Assembly (NCBI RefSeq): GCF_050789285.1
Contig: NZ_JBOUVX010000001.1
Coordinates: forward strand, 620,001-684,000
Length of the DNA: 64,000 nucleotides
From: CAVPWP01 sp050789285
GTDB taxonomy: Bacteria; Pseudomonadota; Alphaproteobacteria; Rhodobacterales; Rhodobacteraceae
Direction: 5' to 3'
In this document: positions 51,528 to 59,269 of the stretch, one piece after another
How positions within the stretch are numbered: the first letter of the stretch is position 1
Layout of the letters: each line of letters starts with the position of its first letter
The notes under the pieces: model-generated
Told to the model about the DNA's origin: nothing
Seen by the model: the letters and a program-made list of their open reading frames with translations, nothing else
Databases searched by the model: none
Program-made: the position numbers and the translations under genes

Positions 51528-52664
51528 GTGACGACCATCACGCCACGACTGGAGCTTGAGCACATCTCGCGCGCCTATGGCGGGCGGGACGTGGTGCATG
51601 ACGTCTCGTTGCGGGTTCTGCCGGGGCAGGTGGTCAGCCTGCTGGGCCCGTCTGGCTGCGGCAAGTCCACCACGCTTCGGATCATTGCGGGGGTCGAGCG
51701 GCAGGACAGCGGGCGCATCCTTGTCGATGGCAGGCTGATCTCGGACGGTGCGGCCGTGCACATGCCACCCGAGGCGCGCGGCATCGGGCTGATGTTCCAG
51801 GACTTCGCGTTGTTTCCGCACCTGTCGGTGGCCGACAACGTGGCCTTCGGTCTGACCGGCACGAAAGAGGCCAAGCGCGCGCGCGTGGCCGAGTTGCTCG
51901 AGCGGGTGCACATGGCGCGCTTCATCGACGCCTTCCCGCACGAGTTGTCGGGGGGCGAACAGCAGCGCGTCGCGCTGGCCCGCGCGGTCGCGCCGCGGCC
52001 CAAGGTCATGCTGATGGACGAACCGTTCTCGGGCCTCGACAACCGCCTGCGCGACGGCATCCGCGACGAGACGCTGTCGATCCTGAAGGAAGAAGGCGCC
52101 GCGGTCGTCCTGGTGACGCACGAACCCGAAGAGGCGATGCGCATGTCCGACCAGATCGCGCTGATGCGCGGCGGGCGGATCGTGCAGGTGGGCGCGCCCT
52201 ACAACGTCTACAATGCGCCCGTCGACAAGGCCGCCGCCGCCTTCTTCAGCGACATCAACGTGATCCGGGGAACGGTGCGCGGCGCGCTGACCGATACGCC
52301 CTTCGGCCAGTTCCTGGCACCCGGCGTTCCCGACGGCACCGAGGTCGAGATCGTGATCCGCCCGCAGCATCTGCGCATCGACTTCGACCGGCAGGGCAAA
52401 GGCCCCCTGCCGACGCCCGAAGACGGCATCCCGGCGCGCGGCGTGGTGCAGCGCGCGCGCTACATGGGCCACGAAAGCCTTGTCGAGTTCCGCATGGATT
52501 ACGACGGCTCGATCCTGAAGGCGTCGGTCCCGTCGGTCTTCCTGCCGAAGCCCGGCACGCCGCTCTGGCTGATGATCCGGCGCGGGCGCTGCTTCGTCTT
52601 CCCGCGAAAGCCGACGTCCGCGGAACGGGCGGCGGCGGTCAGGACTTCCCCGTCTGTCCGATAA
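51528..52664 (+). CDS. ABC transporter ATP-binding protein (iron(III)/spermidine-type, CUT/FbpC-like)
   Basis: 378 residues. Walker A LLGPSGCGKSTTLRI, Q-loop MFQDFALFPH, signature LSGGEQQRVALARAV, Walker B VMLMDEPFSGLDNR, H-loop VLVTHEPEEAMRMS, then a TOBE-like C-terminal domain (about 240-378) including VIRPQHLRIDF. No permease or substrate-binding gene is adjacent, so it is an orphan here. GTG 51528 is the chosen start; a weak GGGGCAGGG lies upstream. Its end overlaps the convergent membrane gene by 26 bases. Confidence 0.88.
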   Translation: MTTITPRLELEHISRAYGGRDVVHDVSLRVLPGQVVSLLGPSGCGKSTTLRIIAGVERQDSGRILVDGRLISDGAAVHMPPEARGIGLMFQDFALFPHLSVADNVAFGLTGTKEAKRARVAELLERVHMARFIDAFPHELSGGEQQRVALARAVAPRPKVMLMDEPFSGLDNRLRDGIRDETLSILKEEGAAVVLVTHEPEEAMRMSDQIALMRGGRIVQVGAPYNVYNAPVDKAAAAFFSDINVIRGTVRGALTDTPFGQFLAPGVPDGTEVEIVIRPQHLRIDFDRQGKGPLPTPEDGIPARGVVQRARYMGHESLVEFRMDYDGSILKASVPSVFLPKPGTPLWLMIRRGRCFVFPRKPTSAERAAAVRTSPSVR

Positions 52665-53010
52665 GGCGGGGAAGCGCCAGGGTCGCGATCACGCTGCCCA
52701 GCCAGACAAGGACCGAGGCCGCGATCCAGTTGGTGACGCCGCCCATGTCCATGCCGGCCATGATCAGGTTCGTCAGGAACAGGCACACGGCGATCGACAC
52801 AAGGGCGATCCCGCCCATCAGGGGCGTCGCCTTCTTCTCGGAGAACTTCCGGATCAGCGGCGTCAGGACCGCGAGGATCACCGAGAAGACCACGACCACC
52901 AGAAGGAACGACAAGAAGTCGATCTGGAATCCCGGAATGACGAGCTTGGCAATCAGCAACCCGACGGCATTTGCGGCCAGATAGAGCAGGGCCGAGATCA
53001 CAGTCTGCAT
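52639..53010 (-). CDS. small four-helix membrane protein (YvlD/phage holin IV-like family)
   Basis: 123 residues, four hydrophobic segments: VISALLYLAANAVGLLIAKL, FLSFLLVVVVFSVILAVLTP, GGIALVSIAVCLFLTNLIMA and ASVLVWLGSVIATLALPRLI. IPGFQIDFLSFL and NLIMAGMDMGG are family-like loops. It is not evidence for a prophage; such proteins are chromosomal in many bacteria. ATG 53010 has AGGGGG upstream. Confidence 0.82.
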   Translation of the reverse strand: MQTVISALLYLAANAVGLLIAKLVIPGFQIDFLSFLLVVVVFSVILAVLTPLIRKFSEKKATPLMGGIALVSIAVCLFLTNLIMAGMDMGGVTNWIAASVLVWLGSVIATLALPRLIGQTGKS

Positions 53011-53042
53011 AGGCGGGGTCCCCCTGAGAAAATGCGTAAGCC

Positions 53043-53070
53043 TTTCTAACGCTTCGCCGGCGACCTTCAA
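53043..53070 (-). promoter_or_regulatory. candidate promoter of the YvlD-like gene
   Basis: Reverse strand TTGAAG (53070-53065), 16 bases, TAGAAA (53048-53043). Leader about 30 bases. Moderate match. Confidence 0.35.
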
Positions 53071-53152
53071 AGAGGTTTGGCGAAAGGCCGTGACAAGGCC
53101 GAGGGTCAGGGAGGGCGCCCAAGCGGGATGGCCCGTGCGTCGGGCAGGCGGC

Positions 53153-53605
53153 TCAGGCCCGCTCGTCCTTGGGCGAGCCCATCACCACGTAGGAGGTGAT
53201 CGCATGGACCTGCGGCAGCGTGCCCAGCGTTTCGGCGTGGAATCGCTTGTAGGCGGCGATGTCGGCGACCTCGACGCGCAGCATGTATTCGATGGCGCCG
53301 GTGACATTGTGGCATTCGCGCACCTCGGGTGCGGCCGACATCGCCCGTTCGAACGCCTCTTGCGCGGCCTTGGTGTGCGCGTTGAGTCCCACCGCGACAT
53401 AGGCGGTGAAGCCGCCGCCAAGGGCCGCGCGGTTCAGCACCGCGCGGTAGCCGGTGATGATGCCCGATCGCTCGAGGTCCTGGACGCGCCGCAGACAGGC
53501 CGAGGGCGACAGACCCACCCGATCGGCAAGCTCGGTGTTGGCGATGCGTCCGTCGCGGGACAGTTCGCGCAATATCCGGTCGTTGATCGCGTCGATCTTC
53601 GTCAT
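53153..53605 (-). CDS. Lrp/AsnC-family transcriptional regulator
   Basis: 150 residues. N-terminal helix-turn-helix (DAINDRILRELSRDGRIANT, ELADRVGLSPSACLRRVQDL) and a C-terminal RAM domain (GFTAYVAVGLNAHT, VTGAIEYMLRVEV). It senses an amino acid and is divergent from a LysE exporter, with 72 bases between the chosen starts, the classic arrangement in which Lrp controls the exporter. Several in-frame upstream codons are unlikely starts. Confidence 0.93.
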   Translation of the reverse strand: MTKIDAINDRILRELSRDGRIANTELADRVGLSPSACLRRVQDLERSGIITGYRAVLNRAALGGGFTAYVAVGLNAHTKAAQEAFERAMSAAPEVRECHNVTGAIEYMLRVEVADIAAYKRFHAETLGTLPQVHAITSYVVMGSPKDERA

Positions 53606-53677
53606 TGATTGTGATCTTTTCCGGTTTGGGAAGGGAATTGCAAGGAAATGCCGTCTGATTCCGGCGATCCTTGCGAA

Positions 53678-54280
53678 ATGGATATGACCCTGCTTCCCGC
53701 GCTTGTCGCCTTCGCCTTCGTCACTTCGGTCACGCCGGGGCCGAACAACCTGATGCTGATGGCCTCGGGCGCCAATTTCGGCCTGCGCCGCACGTTGCCG
53801 CACATGCTGGGCGTGGCACTGGGCTTTGTCGTAATGGCGGCGCTTGTCGGGCTGGGGCTGGTGCAGGTCTTCGCGGCGCTCCCCTGGCTGTTCACCTTGC
53901 TGAAGATCGGATGCGTTCTTTACCTGCTTTTGCTCGCCTGGAAGATCGCGAACGCCGCCGCGCCCGAAGGCGGCGCCGGGGCAGGGCGGCCGATGACCTT
54001 CCTGCAGGCCGCCGCCTTCCAGTGGGTCAATCCAAAGGCCTGGGCGATGGCGCTGACGGCGGTCACGGTCTATGCGCCCGGCCAGACCGTTGCCGCCGTT
54101 CTGACGGTCGCGGCGGTTTTCGGGGCGGTCAACCTGCCAAGCGTCGGCTCCTGGGCCTGGCTCGGGGTGCAGATGCGGCGCGTGCTGACCAGCCCCGCGC
54201 GGCTGCGCGCCTTCAACCTGACGATGGCGGCGCTGCTGGTCGCCTCGCTCTATCCCCTGCTTGGAAGCCCGGCCATGTAG
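53678..54280 (+). CDS. LysE/RhtB-family amino acid exporter
   Basis: 200 residues, about five or six transmembrane helices. Hallmark SVTPGPNNLMLMASGANFG near the N-terminus, FQWVNPKAWAMALTAV in the middle. Inner-membrane exporter of an amino acid or homoserine-lactone-like compound. ATG 53678 (MDMTLLPALVAF) matches relatives but has no ribosome site; ATG 53648 in frame would add ten residues. Its end overlaps the WYL gene's end by 31 bases. Confidence 0.9.
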   Translation: MDMTLLPALVAFAFVTSVTPGPNNLMLMASGANFGLRRTLPHMLGVALGFVVMAALVGLGLVQVFAALPWLFTLLKIGCVLYLLLLAWKIANAAAPEGGAGAGRPMTFLQAAAFQWVNPKAWAMALTAVTVYAPGQTVAAVLTVAAVFGAVNLPSVGSWAWLGVQMRRVLTSPARLRAFNLTMAALLVASLYPLLGSPAM

Positions 54281-54933
54281 TCGGCCAGCGTTCGCCCGGG
54301 TTCGTCCACGAACAACTCGGGCAGGATGTCGAGCGTCTCGATCCGGTCGACGCGGAAGACGCGGAAATCCTCGCGCGCCTCGCACCAGGCGGTCAGGGTC
54401 CAGACCCGGCCCCAGTATTCCAGCTGCAAGGGCCGCACCGTGCGCCGTGACGGCGTGTCGTCAAGGGCCCGGTAGGCCAGTCGCAGCTTCTGGCGCGACC
54501 GGATCGCGGCGCGGATCTTGGGCATGTGGGCAAATCCCGCCGCGGCATCGGCAAAGGGATAGACCGCGAAGCCCCAGCCCTCGCGCGGGGCGGCGCGGTC
54601 TTCGGGCAGGACCGCGTCGATCTTGGCCGACAGCGACCGCGCCGCCTTCCGCAGGTCGTCGTCGGCGGCCTCGGCCACCACCGCCATGCCAAGGTGCAGC
54701 GCCTCAAGCTCGGCCATGGTCAGGTTCAGCGGGGGCAGCGTGACGGGGGCCGTCATCATGTAGCCCACGCCGCGCTCGCCCTCGACCGGGATGCCCGAGG
54801 CCACGAGCGTGTCCATGTCGCGATAGACCGTGCGCACCGACACTTCGAGCCGCGCCGCCATGTCGGCGGCGCGGTGCAGCATTCCGTCCCGAAGGATCTG
54901 GATCAGCTCGAAAAGGCGGTCGGTGCGGCGCAG
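54250..54933 (-). CDS. YafY/WYL-type transcriptional regulator (probable CTG start)
   Basis: 227 residues if it starts at CTG 54933. The HTH_11 domain reads RTDRLFELIQILRDG followed by AADMAARLEVSVRTVYRDMD; the WYL region has RQKLRLAYRALDDTPSRRTV, RPLQLEYWGRVWTLTAWCEA and FRVFRVDRIETL. ATG 54882 would remove the first helix of the DNA-binding domain. In this frame no ATG, GTG or TTG exists between the upstream gene's stop and that point, but a CTG has GGAG 7 bases before it, right after the ABM gene's TGA. So translation is probably coupled and starts at CTG. Likely controls its own operon through the palindrome at 55339. Confidence 0.8.
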   Translation of the reverse strand: MRRTDRLFELIQILRDGMLHRAADMAARLEVSVRTVYRDMDTLVASGIPVEGERGVGYMMTAPVTLPPLNLTMAELEALHLGMAVVAEAADDDLRKAARSLSAKIDAVLPEDRAAPREGWGFAVYPFADAAAGFAHMPKIRAAIRSRQKLRLAYRALDDTPSRRTVRPLQLEYWGRVWTLTAWCEAREDFRVFRVDRIETLDILPELFVDEPGRTLADYMAGLPSRG

Positions 54934-54937
54934 AAGG

Positions 54938-55297
54938 TCACTCCATCTCCAGAAGGATCGCCTCGTGGCGCATGGTGACGCTGGCCATGTCGATCGCCTG
55001 CAGGAAGGGCGCGGCGGCCGGCTCGGCCATCAGCGCCTCGGCTGCCGCCATGGCCTGGTCCATCGAGGCCCAGACGACATGGTCGGTCCAGGTCCCGTCG
55101 TCCAGGCGGCTGAGGCGGCGCGCGACGAAGCCGGGCGCGGCCTTGACGAAGGGGACGGTGCCGCGCGCGGCCTGAAGGAAGGCGGCCTCGGACGTGCCGG
55201 GGGCAAGGCGGAAGGTGACGATCTCGGCCACTGACTCGGTTACGGGCTCGGTTACGGGCTCGTCTACGGGCGCGGCGATGGGGTGAGTCATGGTCAT
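54938..55297 (-). CDS. antibiotic biosynthesis monooxygenase (ABM)-like dimeric alpha-beta-barrel protein
   Basis: 119 residues. Core strands IVTFRLAPGTSEAAFLQAAR, GFVARRLSRLDDGTWTDHVV and ASVTMRHEAILLEME fit the ABM fold. The N-terminus holds three near-repeats (PVDE, PVTE, PVTE) coded by a 12-base tandem repeat at 55235-55270. Two starts are possible, 55297 and 55291; the second has better ribosome spacing (GGAG). Upstream of and coupled to the WYL regulator gene. Substrate unknown. Confidence 0.78.
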   Translation of the reverse strand: MTMTHPIAAPVDEPVTEPVTESVAEIVTFRLAPGTSEAAFLQAARGTVPFVKAAPGFVARRLSRLDDGTWTDHVVWASMDQAMAAAEALMAEPAAAPFLQAIDMASVTMRHEAILLEME

Positions 55298-55338
55298 TTC
55301 TCCGATTCGGGTTGCGATACGCCCTGTCTAGCGACCCC

Positions 55339-55362
55339 CAACTGACACGAACCTGTCAGTTG
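55339..55362. promoter_or_regulatory. operator palindrome upstream of the ABM-WYL operon
   Basis: CAACTGACA-CGAACC-TGTCAGTTG is a perfect inverted repeat with 9-base arms and a 6-base centre. It lies 42 bases before the ABM start, next to a possible TTGGGG-N16-TATCGC promoter on the reverse strand. A homodimeric HTH regulator, most likely the WYL protein itself, is the natural ligand. Confidence 0.78.
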
Positions 55363-55408
55363 AGATAGGCCCCCGGGCCCGGTCGGTCAATTGGGCGTGC
55401 GCCCGCTG

Positions 55409-55437
55409 CCTTGGCCCTTCCCCCCGCCCGGCCAAGG
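55409..55437. other. inverted repeat upstream of tatA
   Basis: CCTTGGCC and GGCCAAGG, perfect 8-base arms 13 bases apart, ending 65 bases before tatA. Could be a terminator-like stem, a regulator site, or part of the tat leader. No T-run. Confidence 0.45.
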
Positions 55438-55502
55438 TCCTAGAAGGCGGAAGTCGTTTTCATCGCAGGCCGCCCGTGCGCCTGCCGCAAGGGAGATCCC
55501 CC

Positions 55503-55718
55503 ATGCTGAACAACATCGGCCTTCCGGGCCTTCTGCTGATCGCCATCGTCGTGCTTGTCCTGTTCGGGCGCGGCAAGATCTCGTCGCTGATGGGCGAGGT
55601 CGGCAAGGGCATCACCGCCTTCAAGAAGGGCGTCGACGACGGCAAGAAGGAGATCGAGGATCAGGCCGCCGAGGTCGCCCGTGACGTCACGCCCGAGGGC
55701 GAGAAGGACAAGGCCTGA
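55503..55718 (+). CDS. tatA: Sec-independent protein translocase subunit TatA
   Basis: 71 residues. One N-terminal transmembrane helix (IGLPGLLLIAIVVLVLFG), the FGRGK hinge and an amphipathic helix (KISSLMGEVGKGITAFKKG) followed by an acidic tail. It forms the pore for folded twin-arginine proteins. GGGAGA precedes ATG 55503. First of tatABC. Confidence 0.94.
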   Translation: MLNNIGLPGLLLIAIVVLVLFGRGKISSLMGEVGKGITAFKKGVDDGKKEIEDQAAEVARDVTPEGEKDKA

Positions 55719-55744
55719 TCGGGTCGCGCTGAAGGCGTCATTTC

Positions 55745-56317
55745 ATGTTCGACATCGGCTGGAGCGAGCTTCTGGTGATCGGCGTCGTAGCGCTGATCGT
55801 CGTGGGGCCGAAGGACCTGCCCGGCATGTTCCGGGCACTTGGCAAGTTCACCGCCAAGGCGCGCCGCATGGCGCGTGACTTTCAGCGCGCGATGGAAGAG
55901 GCCGCCGACGAGTCCGGCATTCGCGAGGCGACCAAGGACCTGAAGGGGATGACCAATCCCCGCAAGATGGGCCTAGACGCGCTGAAGGATGCCGCCGACA
56001 AGTTCGACAAGTGGGACCCCAGCAAGAGCGCCGCCTCGCGCATGAGCGCTGCCTCGAAGACCACGGCCAAGGCCGGGGCCGACGGCGCGGCCACCCCCGT
56101 GACGCCAGAGCCGGCCGAAGCGCCCGCACCCGGGTCCGCGCCTAAGACAGCCGCTGCGCCCAAGACCGCCGCTACGGCCAAGGCCGCCGCTGCGCCGAAG
56201 CCCGCCGCCAAGGCCAAGACCGCGGCCGCCTCCAAGCCTGCCGCCACGGCCAAGCCTACCGCCACGGCCAAGCCCGCAGCCGCGTCCAAGACCGCCGCGA
56301 AGGAGGGGGGCGCGTGA
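55745..56317 (+). CDS. tatB: Sec-independent protein translocase subunit TatB
   Basis: 190 residues. N-terminal MFDIGWSELLVIGVVALIVV, the GPKDLP hinge and an amphipathic helix. The tail from about residue 100 is an Ala/Lys/Pro repeat (PKTAAAPKTAATAKAAAAPK) like histone H1. Such long tails vary between species. TatB docks substrates with TatC. Stop overlaps the tatC GTG (GTGA). Confidence 0.93.
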   Translation: MFDIGWSELLVIGVVALIVVGPKDLPGMFRALGKFTAKARRMARDFQRAMEEAADESGIREATKDLKGMTNPRKMGLDALKDAADKFDKWDPSKSAASRMSAASKTTAKAGADGAATPVTPEPAEAPAPGSAPKTAAAPKTAATAKAAAAPKPAAKAKTAAASKPAATAKPTATAKPAAASKTAAKEGGA

Positions 56318-57204
56318 GCGACACCGACTCGGACCAGATCGACGATACCTCTGCCCCGCTGATCGAGCATCTGGCCGAGCTGCGCTCGCGCCTGATCAAG
56401 TCGGTGCTGGCCTTCGTCGTGGGCATCCTGATCTGCTTCACCATCGCCCAGCCCATCTTCAACTTCCTGACCGCGCCGCTTTGTTCGGCGCTGGCCGACC
56501 TTGGCCAGGACTGCGACCTGATCTTCATCAGTCCGCAGGAAGGCTTCTTCGTGGCGATCCGCATCTCGATGCTGGGCGGCTTCATTCTGGCCTTCCCGTT
56601 TATCAGCTACCAGCTGTGGCGGTTCGTGGCGCCCGGGCTCTACCGGTCTGAAAAGAACGCCTTCCTGCCCTTCATGGTCGCCTCGCCCTTCATGTTCCTG
56701 CTGGGCGCGTCCTTCGCCTTCTACGTGGTCACGCCCCTGGCCTACGACTTCTTCCTTGGCTTCCAGCAGTTCGGCGCCGAGGGCGAGGCCGTGGTGCCCG
56801 ACGCGCAGGCCGCGCCGCCGCTCAGCGTGGTCTTCCAGGGCTCGGCGCAGGCCTACCTTGCGCTGACCACCAAGTTCATCGTGGCCTTCGGGATGTGTTT
56901 CCAGCTGCCTGTGCTGCTCACGCTGATGGGCAAGGCCGGGCTTGTGACCGCCCGGGGTCTGGCCGATGTCCGCAAGTATGCCGTGGTCGCGATCCTGGTG
57001 CTGGCCGCCGTCGTCACCCCGCCCGACGTCATTACCCAGCTCATCCTGTTCGCGGTGGTCTATGGCCTTTACGAAATCTCGATCCAGCTTGTGAAGCGGG
57101 TCGAGCGCAAGCGCGTCGAAGAACTGCGGCGTGAGGGCGTCCTGGACGAGGACGAGGATCTCTACGACCTTGGCGCCGGCGGGGACGAGGGCGCCAAGAC
57201 GTGA
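56314..57204 (+). CDS. tatC: Sec-independent protein translocase subunit TatC
   Basis: 296 residues, six transmembrane helices. Twin-arginine recognition site near the N-terminus: LIEHLAELRSRLIKSVLAF (with the conserved Glu), SPQEGFFVAIRISMLGGFIL and the loop FRFVAPGL-like YQLWRFVAPGLYRSEK. GTG start with AGGAGGGGGG upstream. The acidic tail is normal. Confidence 0.95.
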   Translation: MSDTDSDQIDDTSAPLIEHLAELRSRLIKSVLAFVVGILICFTIAQPIFNFLTAPLCSALADLGQDCDLIFISPQEGFFVAIRISMLGGFILAFPFISYQLWRFVAPGLYRSEKNAFLPFMVASPFMFLLGASFAFYVVTPLAYDFFLGFQQFGAEGEAVVPDAQAAPPLSVVFQGSAQAYLALTTKFIVAFGMCFQLPVLLTLMGKAGLVTARGLADVRKYAVVAILVLAAVVTPPDVITQLILFAVVYGLYEISIQLVKRVERKRVEELRREGVLDEDEDLYDLGAGGDEGAKT

Positions 57205-58046
57205 GCGACGCCGCGCTTGACCGCATCGCCGCCGCGCTCGAGCGGATGGCGCCCGCGCCCTTGGCCGCGCCCGATTTCGACGCGGCCGACGCCTTCGTCT
57301 GGCATGTCTCGCCCGACCGGCTTGATCCCGTGGCGCGGGTGAACCGGGTGGCCCTGCCGCTTCTTCTGGGGATCGACCGGGCGCGCGATACGCTTCTGGC
57401 CAACACGCTTCAGTTCGCGCGCGGCCTGCCGGCCAACAACGCCCTTCTCTGGGGCTCGCGCGGGATGGGAAAATCAAGCCTGGTCAAGGCTGTGCATGCC
57501 GAAGTTCTGGCACAGGGGCTGGCACTGAAGATCGTCGAGGTCCAGCGCGAGGATCTGCCGTCGATCGGACGCCTTCTGAACCTGCTGCGCGCGGCCGATG
57601 CGCGGTTCCTTCTGTTCTGCGACGACCTGTCGTTCAGCCACGACGATCAGCATTACAAGTCGCTGAAGGCCGTGCTTGACGGCGGGATCGAGGGGCGGCC
57701 CGACAACGTGGTCTTCTACGCCACTTCGAACCGGCGCCACCTGATGCCGCGTGACATGATCGAGAACGAGCGTTCAAGCGCGATCAACCCCTCTGAGGCG
57801 GTCGAGGAGAAGGTGTCGCTGTCCGACCGCTTCGGGCTGTGGCTGGGCTTCCACCCCTGCAGCCAGGACGAATACCTCGCCATGATCCGGGGCTATTGCG
57901 ACGCCTACGGGGTGGCGATCGACGACGCGACGCTGCGCGCCGAGGCGATCGAGTGGCAGGCCACGCGCGGCGCACGCTCGGGCCGCGTGGCCTGGCAGTA
58001 TTTCACCGATCTGGCGGGGCGGCGCGGCGCGAAGATCGCGCCGTAA
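57201..58046 (+). CDS. DUF815 AAA-type ATPase
   Basis: 281 residues. Walker A GSRGMGKSS (Lys91), Walker B FLLFCDDLSFSHDD, sensor-like FYATSNRRHLMPRDM and arginine region VEEKVSLSDRFGLWLGF are the DUF815 pattern. Substrate unknown; the family is typically placed near tat/sec genes in alphaproteobacteria. GTGA overlap with tatC. Ends 4 bases before the convergent nlpD stop. Confidence 0.88.
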   Translation: MSDAALDRIAAALERMAPAPLAAPDFDAADAFVWHVSPDRLDPVARVNRVALPLLLGIDRARDTLLANTLQFARGLPANNALLWGSRGMGKSSLVKAVHAEVLAQGLALKIVEVQREDLPSIGRLLNLLRAADARFLLFCDDLSFSHDDQHYKSLKAVLDGGIEGRPDNVVFYATSNRRHLMPRDMIENERSSAINPSEAVEEKVSLSDRFGLWLGFHPCSQDEYLAMIRGYCDAYGVAIDDATLRAEAIEWQATRGARSGRVAWQYFTDLAGRRGAKIAP

Positions 58047-58050
58047 GCCC

Positions 58051-59208
58051 TTATTGCAGATAGGGAAGCGGGTCGAAGGTTTCGTTGCCCTTGCGGACCT
58101 GGAAGAAGAGCGAACTTGGATCGCCCGCCTTCACCACCGCGACCTTCTGCCCGCGCGAGACGCTGTCGCCGCGCGCGACGGCGATGTCGTCGATGCCCGA
58201 ATAGACCGACAGAAGATCGCCCTCGTGGCGGATCACCAGGATCGCGTTCTGGTTGGTGTCCCGCGTGATCAGCATCACCGTCCCGTCATCGGCGGCCGAG
58301 ACTGGCGCGCCAGCGGCCGCCGAGATGCCGATGCCGGTGAAGTTGTCGGCGTCGAAGTCGCGCACGATGCTGCCGGCGACCGGCATCTGGAACTGCGCCG
58401 ACGACACCTCGGTCCGCTCGGGCTCGAGGTTGGCGGGTGGCGGGGTCGGCACCGGTGCGGGGGTCGGGCTTTCGGGCGGCAGAGGGGTTGCCGACGAGGG
58501 CGGCTCGGGTGCGACGCTGCCCTGGCCGGGAACGGTCGTGGTCTGCGCGCTGGGCGACCCGATGACCACGGGGATCAGAAGGTACTGGCCCTCGCGCACG
58601 GCATAGTCGTTGCCAAGGCCGTTCCAGTCGGCCAGCGCCTCGACCGAGACGTTGTAGCGGCGCGCGATGGTGAAGGCGGTCTCGCCCGGCTGCACCTGGT
58701 GGCGCACCGGTTCCTCGCCCGAGGACAGCGTCGAGGTCGAGATGCCCTGACCGTCGGCGCGGTCGATGGCGCCGCCGGCGAGCGTCGTGATATCGACCGA
58801 GCCCGGAGTGATCGGGCCCGTCGTGATCGCGCCGGTGGCGGCCGAAGGCTCGGACACGCGCCCGGGCAGCACCAGCACTTCGCCGGCGCGCAGCGGTGCG
58901 TCCACCGGCAGGCCGTTGAGACGCGCGAGTTCCGCCGCCGGCACGCCCACGCGGTTGGCGACGGTCACCACCGTGTCGTCGCGGTTGGCCACCGCGACCT
59001 GGTAGTTCGGGTAAGAGATGACGCCCCGGTTGTCGGGCGCGGGGCGCGCGGCGGTCTGGTTGCGCGCCGCGTCGGACGTGTCCGCGCCCGACCCGCCGCT
59101 GCCGCGCATGTCGAAGTCGAAATCCGAAAGCGTCTCGCCACAGGCCACCAGCGCCAGCATCGACGCGCCGGCGAGGAGTTTTCGGGAAAGTCGGGCTGCT
59201 GCCGCCAT
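58051..59208 (-). CDS. nlpD: LysM/LytM lipoprotein, NlpD-like, with degenerate peptidase domain
   Basis: 385 residues. Lipobox LVAC with Cys23; two LysM domains (about 65-115, VAVANRDDTVVTVANRVGVP; about 165-215, HQVQPGETAFTIARRYNVSV); a Pro-rich linker; a C-terminal LytM/M23 domain (about 270-385) with GAPVSAADDGTVMLI and SSLFFQVRKG. The zinc ligands HxxxD and HxH of active M23 peptidases are replaced (NFTGIGIS, LFFQV), so it is an activator of amidases rather than an enzyme. Third in surE-pcm-nlpD. ATG 59208 is preferred over TTG 59217. Confidence 0.9.
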   Translation of the reverse strand: MAAAARLSRKLLAGASMLALVACGETLSDFDFDMRGSGGSGADTSDAARNQTAARPAPDNRGVISYPNYQVAVANRDDTVVTVANRVGVPAAELARLNGLPVDAPLRAGEVLVLPGRVSEPSAATGAITTGPITPGSVDITTLAGGAIDRADGQGISTSTLSSGEEPVRHQVQPGETAFTIARRYNVSVEALADWNGLGNDYAVREGQYLLIPVVIGSPSAQTTTVPGQGSVAPEPPSSATPLPPESPTPAPVPTPPPANLEPERTEVSSAQFQMPVAGSIVRDFDADNFTGIGISAAAGAPVSAADDGTVMLITRDTNQNAILVIRHEGDLLSVYSGIDDIAVARGDSVSRGQKVAVVKAGDPSSLFFQVRKGNETFDPLPYLQ

Positions 59209-59269
59209 TGCTCGCAATCCTCAGGTCATTTCGCCCCTTGTCGCCGGGGCCTTTCACTACACGGATGGG

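Noticed and set aside
52639..53010. Holin-like gene as a sign of a prophage
   Set aside because: No integrase, capsid or lysis genes are nearby; this family is found as ordinary chromosomal membrane proteins.
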